Source: Leptospira meyeri
GTDB lineage: Bacteria > Spirochaetota > Leptospiria > Leptospirales > Leptospiraceae
Length of the DNA: 64,000 nt
NCBI RefSeq assembly: GCF_004368965.1
Contig: NZ_SORO01000001.1
Coordinates: forward strand, 620,001 to 684,000
Direction of reading: 5' to 3'
How positions within the stretch are numbered: the stretch's first letter is position 1; the number at the start of each line of letters is the position of its first letter. This document shows positions 8,850 through 18,577 of the stretch, in pieces. Both the position numbers and the translations under genes were made by a program. The notes below the pieces were generated by a model. That model ran no database searches and was not told the origin of the DNA. It saw only the letters and a list, made by a program, of their open reading frames with translations.

Positions 8850-10100
8850 ATGTCCAATTCTCAGTCCCATCTGGATTATTTCAAAGCGAAAGAACTCTTT
8901 GCTTCTGAACTAAAAAATGCCAACTATCAATTTGTTCAGGAAAAAGAAGAAACCTTGTTTCGGTTTCGGACAGAAAATGCCAGTAAAGATCGAATTCTGG
9001 ACTGTTTGGGAATCGTGAGAAATTATATCGAAAACTTTCGCATTTATAATTTTGAAGAAGGATATATCAGCATCCAAACACTAAACGAAAATCTCTTTGA
9101 ACCACAAAAGAACCTTTCTGGAAAATTCCGAATCCGATTTTCTTTCAAATCAGATTTAAAACTGGAATGTTCCAAACATGGAGATTTTTCCACCAAAGAA
9201 ATCCAAACTTGTGTCAGTCTCTTCCAATTTTTAAAAGCAGATAACCTGGAAGCAAGAGACCCAAGGATTCTCCTCCACCAACTAGGGGCCGAAGTTTATG
9301 ACCCTCACTTAGAAAAAGCCAAAGGAAACGATTTAGGGTTTGATTCTGTTTTTGGCTACGACGGGGTGAAGGCACAGATTTTAGAGAGTTTGGTCTTTCC
9401 CGTTTTGAAACCTGAACCGTTTTTCGAAATCACTAAACTAACACGCAAAAAACCGAGTCAGAACCTCCCCCGAGCTGTCCTATTTGAAGGTGAGCCTGGA
9501 GTGGGGAAAACGAGCATGGCAAAAATTGTCTCCCACCTTTGTGGGGTTCCGATGGTTTATGTGCCGATCGAATCGATCTTAAGCAAATACTACGGTGAGT
9601 CTTCCCAGAACCTTGCCATGGTTTTTGATGCAGCTGCCTTATTTCCCAAATGTATGCTCTTTTTAGATGAGATAGATTCCCTTGCCACATCTCGGGAAGA
9701 CGGTCTGTTTGAAGCCACAAGAAATCTATTGAGTGTCCTCTTACGAAAGCTGGATGGATTTGCCGAAAAAACTGGAACCATTACCATTGGGGCAACCAAC
9801 CGAAAGTCTGACCTAGATTCGGCCCTTTTGTCTCGATTTGACCGAAAGATCTACTTTCCTTTACCAAACAAAGAAGAACGCAGTAAAATTTTGGAAGGAT
9901 ATGCCAAACAACTCAAACCAAGTGAACGCCAAAAGCTGGCTGAAGTTCTGGATGGAGCCTCTGGTCGAAATCTAAAGGATTATTGCGATTACGTTGAAAG
10001 GCGTTGGATCACCCAAAACTGGGAAAAAGAGGACTTTTTGTCCGCCCCCGAAATTTCTTTTTATTTAGACTCCTTTCCAGATTTTGGTTGGAAACGCTAA
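8850..10100 (+). CDS. AAA+ ATPase (FtsH/Vps4-like module) with unknown N-terminal domain
   Basis: A 416-residue protein from the ATG at 8850; starts further upstream would run into fliN on the other strand. Residues 1-165 are an unrecognised, probably adaptor, domain. The AAA module has Walker A GEPGVGKT (about 214-221), Walker B MLFLDEID (about 269-276), sensor 1 IGATNR and an SRFDRKIYFPLPN block with the arginine-finger region. There is no membrane segment and no protease domain, so it is a stand-alone remodelling ATPase. It is divergent from fliN and upstream of the FcpB candidate. Confidence 0.88.
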   Translation: MSNSQSHLDYFKAKELFASELKNANYQFVQEKEETLFRFRTENASKDRILDCLGIVRNYIENFRIYNFEEGYISIQTLNENLFEPQKNLSGKFRIRFSFKSDLKLECSKHGDFSTKEIQTCVSLFQFLKADNLEARDPRILLHQLGAEVYDPHLEKAKGNDLGFDSVFGYDGVKAQILESLVFPVLKPEPFFEITKLTRKKPSQNLPRAVLFEGEPGVGKTSMAKIVSHLCGVPMVYVPIESILSKYYGESSQNLAMVFDAAALFPKCMLFLDEIDSLATSREDGLFEATRNLLSVLLRKLDGFAEKTGTITIGATNRKSDLDSALLSRFDRKIYFPLPNKEERSKILEGYAKQLKPSERQKLAEVLDGASGRNLKDYCDYVERRWITQNWEKEDFLSAPEISFYLDSFPDFGWKR

Positions 10101-10118
10101 AAAGTAAGAGTTTCGGCT

Positions 10119-10145
10119 TCAATCTTCTAGGTGAAATACCGATAA
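10119..10145 (+). promoter_or_regulatory. Candidate sigma28 (FliA) flagellar promoter
   Basis: TCAA at 10119-10122 is followed by a 15-base spacer and ACCGATAA at 10138-10145. The enterobacterial sigma28 consensus is TAAA-N15-GCCGATAA, so the match is 3 of 4 and 7 of 8 with exact spacing. It lies about 78 bp upstream of the probable filament protein gene at 10223. This is a match by eye, without a genome-wide background estimate. Confidence 0.5.
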
Positions 10146-10165
10146 TTTTTACAGGATAGTTGTTT

Positions 10166-10180
10166 ACGACCATTGGTCGT
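10166..10180. promoter_or_regulatory. Perfect 7-bp dyad, possible operator
   Basis: ACGACCA-T-TGGTCGT is a perfect palindrome with a single central base. It is too tight for an RNA hairpin, so a dimeric DNA-binding protein site is the natural reading. It lies between the sigma28-like promoter and the gene at 10223. The regulator is unknown. Confidence 0.35.
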
Positions 10181-10210
10181 TCTTTGGTATCCTTCAAATT
10201 AACCTTTTAG

Positions 10211-11056
<846 letters not shown>

Positions 11057-11073
11057 GAACAACAGGTTCTTAA

Positions 11074-11535
11074 TTGAATCTCGTTAAACAATGTCCGAAT
11101 TGTTCCACGATGTTACGGTTCCCTGCCACGCAGGGAACCATTTTGGTTCAATGTCCCGTTTGTTCCCATCGTTTCACTTTTGTTCCCGATTTAGATTCTC
11201 CTGAAGATTTTGCTACATCGGAACCTATCCCCTCTTTTCAATTCAAACCTTCGTTTCAAAGTTATAAAGACCTAATCATTGATTTGCTTTATGCACCCAT
11301 TGATTATTTAAAATCAAAACAAGGACCCCCAAAAAAAGAATTTCGTTTGATCCCGATTTTACTTTTTGCGATTCTACTTTTGTATTTTTGGAAATGGTCC
11401 TCAGCTTCAGAAACACAAAAACCTGATTCAGTAATAGAAGAACAATTCCAAAACCCTAATATGGAGCTGAATCCAGAACCTGAAGATCCGAGAGAAGAAT
11501 CACAACCAGATACGAAACCAAGTTTTGAGATTTAA
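11074..11535 (+). CDS. Zinc-ribbon membrane protein, unknown function
   Basis: A 153-residue protein from a TTG at 11074. Residues 1-38 form a zinc ribbon of the MJ0042/zinc_ribbon type (CPNCSTMLRFPATQG, then CPVCSHRF). After a linker there is one membrane helix (LIPILLFAILLLYFW, about 92-107) and an acidic, Pro-rich tail. This layout is common in bacterial membrane proteins of unknown role. It lies 17 bp after the FcpB candidate and 3 bp before rsmE, so the three probably share a transcript. Confidence 0.72.
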   Translation: MNLVKQCPNCSTMLRFPATQGTILVQCPVCSHRFTFVPDLDSPEDFATSEPIPSFQFKPSFQSYKDLIIDLLYAPIDYLKSKQGPPKKEFRLIPILLFAILLLYFWKWSSASETQKPDSVIEEQFQNPNMELNPEPEDPREESQPDTKPSFEI

Positions 11536-11538
11536 ACT

Positions 11539-12261
11539 TTGAATTGGATTCTTGTTTACGAAAAGGAATTAATCCAAAACCACCTAGTAACTTTAACTGG
11601 CGAAAGACATATTCATATCCAAACCATTTTAAAAAAAGACAAGGAAGACACCATTCAAGTGGTCATTCCTTTTTCTGGAAATTTTATTTTTAAAATCCAA
11701 TCGACTAACGAAACATCGACTACATTAGAGAAATCGAATTCACTACCTGATATTTTAAAACCACTTCCTATTCATATTTTCTTTTCTTTACCAAGACCTC
11801 AAACGGGGAAAAAAATTTTACACCTATGTGGAGCATACGGGGTAAACTCTGTATATTTTCATACAACAGAGTCTAAGAATAAAGAATATTGGACCTCTCC
11901 CGTTTATACAAAAGATACAATTTCTTATCTGGAAACAGGCCTAAGCCAAACAGGAAATTACAAACTAACAAATTTGCATTTGGCTCAATCAGTGGCATGG
12001 AAACCGTTTCTAAAATCATGGAAGGGAAAGGTTATCATTTTGGATCGCGAAGGAGAAAATTTAGCAGAAGGTATAGATGAAATTAAAAAATCATTCGAAG
12101 AGATTCTTTTTGTCTTTGGACCAGAATCAGGCTGGAAACCAGATGATCTTATGTTCTTCAAAGAATCTGGTTTTATGTTGTTGAGTCTTGGAAAAATAAA
12201 TTTGAGAACCGAATTTGCATTCTCAGCTCTTTTACACCAATTGTTTTTGATTAGAAACTAA
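11539..12261 (+). CDS. rsmE: 16S rRNA (uracil-1498-N3)-methyltransferase RsmE
   Basis: A 240-residue SPOUT-class methyltransferase that uses SAM to methylate U1498 of 16S rRNA. The knot motifs are recognisable: FVFGPESGWKPDDL (family IGPEGGW..E), then SGFMLLSLGKINLRTEFAFSALL (family LG..ILRTETA). Two family positions differ (G to S in PEGGW, T to F after RTE). The start is TTG at 11539, three bases after the previous stop. Its 3' end overlaps the convergent gene by 11 bp. Confidence 0.85.
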   Translation: MNWILVYEKELIQNHLVTLTGERHIHIQTILKKDKEDTIQVVIPFSGNFIFKIQSTNETSTTLEKSNSLPDILKPLPIHIFFSLPRPQTGKKILHLCGAYGVNSVYFHTTESKNKEYWTSPVYTKDTISYLETGLSQTGNYKLTNLHLAQSVAWKPFLKSWKGKVIILDREGENLAEGIDEIKKSFEEILFVFGPESGWKPDDLMFFKESGFMLLSLGKINLRTEFAFSALLHQLFLIRN

Positions 12262-13846
12262 TTCCTCCGGACACTAGAAAACGAATTTCATCAATGCTGA
12301 TAAAAGACTTTTCACTACTATCTAAATAATATTTTCGATAGTTCTGTAATCGTAATACGATAGGACCGAAAGATTTGGAAATCTCTGCTGCTGCTTGTGT
12401 GTTATTGTCTAATTCAAACGCTTTTCCTTGCGACTCATATCCTTTTTTTGTATAATAAAAGGACATTAAAAATGAAGATCCTAAAGGAATATAAGCGGCA
12501 GCGAATACTCGTTTATTTCCCTTTAAGCCATAGTCTTCTACAGCGAACTCAAATCCGAGATGGTAAAAGTTAACGTAAATTGTATGATAATAACCAGTGA
12601 CTTTGGCATTCGATTGGTTTTCTAAGTAATCATACTTAGGACGAAGAGGTGCTGAAATCGGAAATTTCTGGAACCGCTCCACTTCATAAAAACTATCAAA
12701 ATACATAGGTGCATAGTTTGCCGTCATCTGACGAAACTCTGGTTTTAGGATGATGTTTAAATCTTTGGTTCCTAAACGAAAGATACTTCCGTAATGAGTT
12801 CCCTGAGCCCCATCTAATCCCTTGATTTTGTTAAAATCCAAATAAGGAGTGAATTCCACAAAAGGAAGGTTTAAGAGTCGGTATTCGATATCCATTCCTT
12901 CCACTGAAGCTCGAGTGACTTGAGTTGTTTTGGGATTGTCCAAATTCTTTTCTGTGACTGGAGATCCGTTGGTATTATAAGACATCTGGACTGGTGCTGC
13001 TCGGTCCCAGGCTCTGGTATAACCTATCGTTAAACGATTGTACCATGGATCATTATCCACAAGCTCCATCCGGGAATCTTTGTTATAAGGGCGAATATCC
13101 TTTTTTCTAGTTTCTTCCTTTTTTTGGGCTTTGGACTCTTCAGAACCAGCTTCTTCCTCTACACTCAATCGTCCTGATTCATCTAGTACATTTCCTCTTA
13201 AGTTCATGAGGTATACTAAATCAGATGATTTATCAAATAATGAAAATAAAGATTTTCCAATGGCTAGAGGTTTAATATATACTCTTGCTGCGTTCACTTC
13301 AAAATTAACAACTGAATTGGCAAAATACTGAACACCTACGTAATCAGTATTTAAATCTGCCATCACTCCGGGATTATAAGAATCGAAGCGAGAAGAACTT
13401 TGGTATTTATTTACAATAGTTCCATGACCTATATATCCATCCACCATCTTACCAGTATAAGCTGAATAAGTTACTTTACCTGGAATTTGTTGGTTGTAAG
13501 TCCCGTAGGAAATATAATTCAAAACACGGGAATAGTCATTTTTACTGTTATAATCCATTTCTCGAATTTTCCCCGCCTTACTATCTAATTGGAGAGGTTC
13601 TTTATCAACCGCTAGGGCATTGATAGGAAGAGAAAAGGAATACCCGAAATTGTTTCCGTGATTATAAGTAAAATTAGGTGAAATATAGCCATAGTAGTCT
13701 TTTTGAAAACTAGACCCACCGGCATCGAATTGTAAGGCGGAAGCTCTACGCGATTCTGTCCCCGTGGGAACCCAAACCTGCGCTTCCAAAACGAGAAAAC
13801 TAGGAAGAAAAAGCAGAAATAATCCTTGGGTCCGAAGAAACTTCAT
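12251..13846 (-). CDS. Putative outer-membrane beta-barrel protein
   Basis: A 531-residue protein from the ATG at 13844-13846, which gives a signal peptide (MKFLRTQGLFLLFLPSFLVL, then EAQ). A longer frame to 13927 would precede that signal. The mature protein is rich in Tyr, Asn and Ser with alternating aromatic/polar strands (for example FNYHGNNFGYSFSLPI-like stretches), a charged loop (about 245-275) and a C-terminal Phe (VSGGISF), all typical of outer-membrane barrels. No named family is recognised. It is divergent from metY and convergent with rsmE. Confidence 0.68.
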   Translation of the reverse strand: MKFLRTQGLFLLFLPSFLVLEAQVWVPTGTESRRASALQFDAGGSSFQKDYYGYISPNFTYNHGNNFGYSFSLPINALAVDKEPLQLDSKAGKIREMDYNSKNDYSRVLNYISYGTYNQQIPGKVTYSAYTGKMVDGYIGHGTIVNKYQSSSRFDSYNPGVMADLNTDYVGVQYFANSVVNFEVNAARVYIKPLAIGKSLFSLFDKSSDLVYLMNLRGNVLDESGRLSVEEEAGSEESKAQKKEETRKKDIRPYNKDSRMELVDNDPWYNRLTIGYTRAWDRAAPVQMSYNTNGSPVTEKNLDNPKTTQVTRASVEGMDIEYRLLNLPFVEFTPYLDFNKIKGLDGAQGTHYGSIFRLGTKDLNIILKPEFRQMTANYAPMYFDSFYEVERFQKFPISAPLRPKYDYLENQSNAKVTGYYHTIYVNFYHLGFEFAVEDYGLKGNKRVFAAAYIPLGSSFLMSFYYTKKGYESQGKAFELDNNTQAAAEISKSFGPIVLRLQNYRKYYLDSSEKSFISIDEIRFLVSGGISF

Positions 13847-13851
13847 CACAA

Positions 13852-13867
13852 TACGATGATTATCGTA
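13852..13867. promoter_or_regulatory. Inverted repeat in the divergent metY/OMP promoter region
   Basis: TACGAT-GATT-ATCGTA is a perfect 6-bp dyad, six bases upstream of the outer-membrane protein start and about 135 bp upstream of metY. It could be an operator for either gene. The regulator is unknown. Confidence 0.3.
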
Positions 13868-13910
13868 AGATTTTAGCCTGAAAATAAGAAATAATCTCTT
13901 TCCGCTTGAT

Positions 13911-13950
13911 CCAATAAAACGAACCAATGATCTGCTTTATTGGATTTTTT
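13911..13950 (+). terminator. Terminator-like hairpin upstream of metY (possible attenuator)
   Basis: CCAATAAA (13911-13918) pairs perfectly with TTTATTGG (13936-13943) around a 17-base loop, followed by ATTTTTTC. On the plus strand this has the form of an intrinsic terminator. It sits in a divergent gap, where no upstream plus-strand gene needs terminating, so it may be a leader attenuator for metY. A perfect -35 box, TTGACA (13952-13957), lies directly after it, with only a weak -10 (AAGGAT, 13975-13980). Confidence 0.4.
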
Positions 13951-14002
13951 CTTGACAAATAAGAGAGCAGAGACAAGGATGGTAGGACCATCGGGGGAAT
14001 CT

Positions 14003-15307
14003 ATGCCACGTAATTTTAAACCAGAAACCATCGCACTCCACGGAGGACAGGAACCGGATCCGACCACCACATCGAGAGCTGTGCCACTGTACCAAACCAC
14101 ATCCTATGTATTTAAAGATACAGACCATGCTGCCCGACTTTTCGGTCTGCAAGAGTTTGGAAATATCTATACAAGGCTTATGAATCCAACCACAGATGTT
14201 TTAGAAAAACGTGTGGCTGCTTTAGAAGGTGGTGTCGCTGCGCTTGCAACTGCATCTGGACAAAGCGCTGAAATGTTAGCTCTCCTCAACATCGTGGAAG
14301 CAGGACAAGAAATTGTTGCGTCTTCTTCTTTATATGGTGGAACCTACAACCTACTCCATTATACATTCCCTAAACTCGGAATCAAAGTGCACTTTGTAGA
14401 CCAGTCAGATCCTGAAAACTTTCGTAAAGCATCGAATGATAAAACGAGAGCATTTTATGCAGAAACGTTAGGAAATCCAAAATTAGATACCTTAGACATT
14501 GCAGCGGTTAGCAAAGTAGCTAAGGAAGTAGGTGTTCCGCTTGTGATTGATAACACAATGCCTTCTCCTTATTTAGTGAACCCACTCAAACATGGTGCAG
14601 ACATAGTGGTCCACTCTCTCACTAAATTTTTAGGCGGTCATGGAACTTCCATTGGTGGAATCATCATCGATGGTGGAAGTTTCAATTGGGGGAATGGAAA
14701 ATTTAAGAATTTCACAGAGCCAGATCCGTCATACCATGGACTAAAGTTTTGGGAAGTCTTTGGAAAGTTCGAACCTTTCGGCGGGGTGAACATTGCTTTT
14801 ATTTTGAAAGCTCGAGTACAAGGTCTTCGCGATCTTGGCCCAGCGATTTCTCCTTTCAATGCTTGGCAAATTTTACAAGGTGTGGAAACTCTTCCACTTC
14901 GTATGGAACGACACTCAAGTAATGCTCTCAAAGTTGCCGAGTTTTTACAAAAACATCCAAAGATTGAATGGGTCAATTACCCAGGCCTTTCAACTGACAA
15001 AAACTATGCCACAGCCAAAAAATACCATGAACGTGGACTTTTTGGTGCAATCGTAGGATTTGAAATCAAAGGTGGCGTAGAAAAAGCCAAAAAATTTATT
15101 GATGGATTGGAACTTTTTAGTCTTCTTGCTAACATTGGTGATGCGAAGTCTCTTGCCATTCACCCGGCTTCCACAACTCACCAACAGCTGACTGGTCCGG
15201 AACAAATTTCTGCGGGAGTTACCCCTGGATTTGTTCGTTTGAGTGTCGGTCTTGAAAACATTGATGACATTCTGGTAGACTTGGAAGAGGCATTAAAAAA
15301 TATCTGA
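14003..15307 (+). CDS. metY: O-acetylhomoserine sulfhydrylase (aminocarboxypropyltransferase)
   Basis: A 434-residue PLP enzyme that makes homocysteine directly from O-acetylhomoserine and sulfide. The start [16 protein letters not shown] follows a GGGGGA ribosome site; the ATG at 13940 would add a non-homologous leader. Family features are the TTSYVF block, [22 protein letters not shown], and the PLP lysine in [11 protein letters not shown] (about K208). Length and spacing fit MetY rather than the shorter MetB/MetC. It is followed 8 bp later by metX. Direct sulfhydrylation by adjacent metX and metY has been described in Leptospira meyeri. Confidence 0.95.
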   Translation: MPRNFKPETIALHGGQEPDPTTTSRAVPLYQTTSYVFKDTDHAARLFGLQEFGNIYTRLMNPTTDVLEKRVAALEGGVAALATASGQSAEMLALLNIVEAGQEIVASSSLYGGTYNLLHYTFPKLGIKVHFVDQSDPENFRKASNDKTRAFYAETLGNPKLDTLDIAAVSKVAKEVGVPLVIDNTMPSPYLVNPLKHGADIVVHSLTKFLGGHGTSIGGIIIDGGSFNWGNGKFKNFTEPDPSYHGLKFWEVFGKFEPFGGVNIAFILKARVQGLRDLGPAISPFNAWQILQGVETLPLRMERHSSNALKVAEFLQKHPKIEWVNYPGLSTDKNYATAKKYHERGLFGAIVGFEIKGGVEKAKKFIDGLELFSLLANIGDAKSLAIHPASTTHQQLTGPEQISAGVTPGFVRLSVGLENIDDILVDLEEALKNI

Positions 15308-15315
15308 TAAAGACT

Positions 15316-16452
15316 ATGCCTACCTCCGAACAGAACGAGTTTTCCCACGGATCCGTAGGTGTCGTATATACTCAGAGCATTCGATTTGAGTCTTTGACTC
15401 TAGAGGGGGGTGAAACCATCACTCCTCTTGAAATTGCCTACGAAACGTATGGCACTCTCAATGAAAAAAAAGACAATGCCATTCTAGTTTGCCATGCGCT
15501 TTCGGGAGATGCTCATGCAGCAGGTTTCCATGAAGGAGACAAACGTCCTGGCTGGTGGGATTATTATATTGGACCGGGCAAATCCTTTGATACCAATCGT
15601 TACTTTATCATTTCTTCCAACGTAATTGGTGGTTGTAAGGGTTCCAGTGGACCACTTACCATCAATGGGAAAAATGGAAAACCATTCCAATCCACTTTTC
15701 CCTTTGTCTCCATAGGAGATATGGTGAATGCTCAAGAAAAATTAATCAGCCATTTTGGAATTCATAAACTATTTGCTGTTGCCGGTGGTTCGATGGGTGG
15801 AATGCAAGCCTTACAATGGTCAGTCGCATACCCAGATCGGCTCAAAAATTGTATCGTGATGGCATCTTCTTCCGAACATTCTGCACAACAAATTGCCTTT
15901 AATGAAGTGGGAAGACAAGCCATTCTTTCTGATCCCAATTGGAACCAAGGTTTGTACACCCAGGAAAACAGACCGTCAAAGGGACTTGCTCTTGCTCGAA
16001 TGATGGGTCACATCACTTACTTAAGTGATGAAATGATGAGAGAAAAATTTGGTCGTAAACCACCCAAAGGAAATATCCAATCCACAGACTTTGCGGTAGG
16101 AAGTTATCTAATCTACCAAGGCGAATCCTTTGTCGATCGGTTTGATGCAAACTCATATATTTATGTTACAAAAGCATTGGATCATTTTAGTTTAGGTACA
16201 GGAAAAGAACTTACAAAGGTATTGGCAAAAGTGAGATGCCGGTTTTTGGTAGTGGCTTATACTTCCGATTGGTTGTATCCACCGTATCAATCTGAAGAAA
16301 TTGTGAAATCTTTGGAAGTGAATGCTGTTCCCGTTAGTTTTGTAGAACTCAACAATCCAGCAGGACATGATAGTTTTTTGTTACCAAGTGAGCAACAAGA
16401 CTCGATCCTAAGAGATTTTTTAAGTTCTACGGACGAAGGAGTTTTCCTTTGA
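15316..16452 (+). CDS. metX: Homoserine O-acetyltransferase
   Basis: A 378-residue alpha/beta-hydrolase enzyme that transfers acetyl from acetyl-CoA to homoserine, the committed step to methionine. The nucleophile motif is AGGSMGGMQ (Ser about 159), with the oxyanion region [12 protein letters not shown], the Asp block YTSDWLYPP and the His in NPAGHDSF (about 351). The length matches the MetX family. It lies between metY and metW and probably supplies O-acetylhomoserine to MetY. Confidence 0.95.
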   Translation: MPTSEQNEFSHGSVGVVYTQSIRFESLTLEGGETITPLEIAYETYGTLNEKKDNAILVCHALSGDAHAAGFHEGDKRPGWWDYYIGPGKSFDTNRYFIISSNVIGGCKGSSGPLTINGKNGKPFQSTFPFVSIGDMVNAQEKLISHFGIHKLFAVAGGSMGGMQALQWSVAYPDRLKNCIVMASSSEHSAQQIAFNEVGRQAILSDPNWNQGLYTQENRPSKGLALARMMGHITYLSDEMMREKFGRKPPKGNIQSTDFAVGSYLIYQGESFVDRFDANSYIYVTKALDHFSLGTGKELTKVLAKVRCRFLVVAYTSDWLYPPYQSEEIVKSLEVNAVPVSFVELNNPAGHDSFLLPSEQQDSILRDFLSSTDEGVFL

Positions 16453-17066
16453 ACATCCATACGAATGAAGCCTTAGGTTTGGATTTAAAAAATAGACCTG
16501 ATATCTCATACATTGCAAACCTAATTAAACCTGGGGAAAGGGTTTTGGATCTTGGTTGTGGGTATGGTGAACTTATGTTGATCCTAAAGAACAAAGGGGT
16601 TCGTGTCCAAGGGATTGAAAAAGATGATAAATGTATCATCCAATGCGTAAAAAAAAGTTTATATGTACATCATGGAGATATTGATGATGGACTGAAACAC
16701 CATTTGGATCATAGTTTTGATTTTGTCATTCTCAACCAGACCATACAACAGACGTTAAATCCTGGTGAAATCATTAAAGAATGTTTACGAATTGGGAAAC
16801 AAGTAATCATTGTATTTCCCAACTTTTCTCATTGGCAAATTCGATCTTCCATCCTTCTAAGCGGTAAAACGCCTGTGACAGAACTTATGCCTTTCCACTG
16901 GTATGACACACCGAACTTACATTATTTATCAGGAAAGGATTTTGAGGATTTTTGTGACTTTGAAAGGATCAAAGTATTACACAGAGCTTTTTTTAACCGA
17001 ACAAGACAAATCAAATTGTTTCCCAATTTATTTGCAACATTAGCTTTGTTTGTCATCAGAGCCTAA
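16449..17066 (+). CDS. metW: MetW-like SAM-dependent methyltransferase family protein
   Basis: A 205-residue protein with a class I methyltransferase motif [13 protein letters not shown] (about 31-43). MetW-type blocks follow: [26 protein letters not shown] and [19 protein letters not shown]. MetW is regularly found beside metX and is thought to assist homoserine acetylation; its exact chemistry is unsettled. Translation starts at a TTG (16449) that overlaps the metX stop codon (TTGA), so the two are coupled. A MetX-MetW functional pair is inferred from family and position. Confidence 0.88.
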   Translation: MNIHTNEALGLDLKNRPDISYIANLIKPGERVLDLGCGYGELMLILKNKGVRVQGIEKDDKCIIQCVKKSLYVHHGDIDDGLKHHLDHSFDFVILNQTIQQTLNPGEIIKECLRIGKQVIIVFPNFSHWQIRSSILLSGKTPVTELMPFHWYDTPNLHYLSGKDFEDFCDFERIKVLHRAFFNRTRQIKLFPNLFATLALFVIRA

Positions 17067-17141
17067 ATCGTTATCGCTCATATCTAATTCAAATTTGACT
17101 GGGCAGAAAATATATTGGATTCAATAAGCCGTATTCTATAG

Positions 17142-18101
17142 TTATAATTCGGAAACACACCGAACAAAACCAGTCGCATCTTTAAATTCATATGATTGGT
17201 TTCCTATGTTGAAGTCAACCATATACGTCTGTTGATCACCTAAGGCTTGAAAGGTTTGTGGGCTCCAATATCTCGCAGCTTGTGCATTGGGAAATAAAAT
17301 TGGGTCGGCGGTAGCTCCAGCATACTTGGTGGCATCCCCTACTGCGGAACACCCATCTTCTCCTGTAATTTCTCCAGTATTTGTAGCACTGCAACGAATT
17401 ACTGAGAACATTTCCTGGTAAAATGGAAGCCTCCAGTTCTTTCGTGCATATGAGCTTCCAAGATTACGTGAGACACAAGCTTGATAGACAGCTCCTATAT
17501 TTACAAGCTGTGTATTGTCACCACCGTTACATGCATTCGGATTTGTTGATGCATCATATCCTTCCGCCACAGTGCAAAAGCTAAGCGCTTGAGGAGAACC
17601 AATGGAGCAGTCACCATTTCCGATTCCGTTACTATTACCATCAGGATTCCAAGTGGATCCAAATGTGCACCTGTCCCACAGAAGAGTTTTTCCATTCACC
17701 AGAGTTCGCACAAAGGGACATGTAATCTTCGTATTGATATAACCATCCCCTGTCCAAGTTCCAATATCCCAAACCATACAATGAACATCATTTGGTTGTA
17801 TTGGGAAATCAAGTTGGATATATTTTGGTGAAGCAAAAACAGTCATTTGAAAACTTCCATTCGTTGAAACAGTCGAGTAACTTCCATCAGATGGAGATCG
17901 AATGATTACCGAAGAACTATTTAAACCTGTAACGGTACCCTTGATTGTAAACAAACGTGGATAAGCAACAATCCATTCATCAATTAGACGAGTTTCCCAA
18001 AATTCTTTCGTGAAGGGATCACCCGCATTTTTTTTCCAATCCGAGTTGCAACCAATTGCAAAAAGGAAAATCCCTAAAGTAATTAACAAAACCTTGGTCA
18101 T
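17142..18101 (-). CDS. Lipoprotein with C-terminal DUF1566-type domain
   Basis: A 319-residue protein from the ATG at 18099-18101, which gives a lipoprotein signal (MTKVLLITLGIFLFAIGC, Cys at 18). The middle part contains an Ig-like/carboxypeptidase-regulatory-like segment (IKGTVTGLNSSSVII). The C-terminal half has the DUF1566 pattern: WRLPFYQEM, ARYWSPQTF and the final GFVRCVSEL. Many Leptospira lipoproteins carry this domain. It is probably exposed on a membrane surface; its function is unknown. Multiple Cys residues in the C-terminal half suggest disulfides. Confidence 0.8.
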   Translation of the reverse strand: MTKVLLITLGIFLFAIGCNSDWKKNAGDPFTKEFWETRLIDEWIVAYPRLFTIKGTVTGLNSSSVIIRSPSDGSYSTVSTNGSFQMTVFASPKYIQLDFPIQPNDVHCMVWDIGTWTGDGYINTKITCPFVRTLVNGKTLLWDRCTFGSTWNPDGNSNGIGNGDCSIGSPQALSFCTVAEGYDASTNPNACNGGDNTQLVNIGAVYQACVSRNLGSSYARKNWRLPFYQEMFSVIRCSATNTGEITGEDGCSAVGDATKYAGATADPILFPNAQAARYWSPQTFQALGDQQTYMVDFNIGNQSYEFKDATGFVRCVSEL

Positions 18102-18238
18102 TGGGAAGTTTAAAAACAATGAGATTCGCACCGATTGCCAATTCTATAAATGAAAGATTAAATTTCAATGATAGTTTTTAAAGTAGGAAGAGTTTATGGG
18201 ATAGAGAAGGATAGCGTGGAGAGCCAACGGTATACTTT

Positions 18239-18291
18239 CCCCGCCCTGATCGAACTGGGTGGGGTAATCCACCCGCCACCCAATAACGCCT
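18239..18291. repeat. Structured intergenic element (copy 2 of a dispersed repeat)
   Basis: CCCCGCCC (18239-18246) pairs with GGGTGGGG (18257-18264), allowing one G-U pair, around the loop TGATCGAACT. A tail GTAATCCACCCGCCACCC follows. The order CCGCC, CT.AT.GAA, G-rich arm, GGGGTA, TCCA is shared with the element at 7640-7671. The rest of 18102-18370 is AT-rich and holds no gene I can support. Confidence 0.55.
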
Positions 18292-18370
18292 GTTTACCAT
18301 AATCGTTCCAAAAAGGAAATTCAAAACAGAAAACCATTATTTTTTATCAAAAAAAGTTCATAATAACACA

Positions 18371-18397
18371 AAAGCCCGGCAATCACTCCGGGCTTTT
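18371..18397. terminator. Strong GC-rich terminator hairpin, possibly bidirectional
   Basis: AAAGCCCGG (18371-18379) and CCGGGCTTT (18388-18396) form a perfect 9-bp stem with an 8-base loop. It is flanked by A on the left and T on the right, so it can act on either strand. On the minus strand it would back up the ilvA terminator, but it lies 175 bp beyond ilvA, so it may end another transcript. Confidence 0.7.
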
Positions 18398-18533
18398 AGC
18401 CGTACGACGATCATTCAATCTTTATAGATATCGAAACATAGAAAAAAACCTTTAGGGATTTCCTGAAAAATTTAGCAGGACAAAACAAGAGATTCCGAAC
18501 GAATACGTTAAAAATCGATTATGAATTTCCGTC

Positions 18534-18577
18534 AAAAAAACACCATTTAACGAAGATTATCGACCTATTCGTTAAAT
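18534..18577 (-). terminator. Intrinsic terminator of ilvA
   Basis: On the minus strand ATTTAACGAA (18577 back to 18568) pairs with TTCGTTAAAT (18554 back to 18545), a perfect 10-bp stem with a 13-base loop. GGTG and seven T follow. The stem includes the ilvA stop codon. Confidence 0.65.

Noticed and set aside
8321..8908. 195-codon plus-strand open frame over fliN, very Pro-rich
   Set aside because: It is the antisense shadow of the Gly-rich FliN linker; low-complexity GGN codons read as CCN on the other strand.
13847..14002. SAM riboswitch upstream of metY
   Set aside because: The hairpins present do not contain the conserved cores of the SAM riboswitch classes I know; only an undefined leader structure can be claimed.
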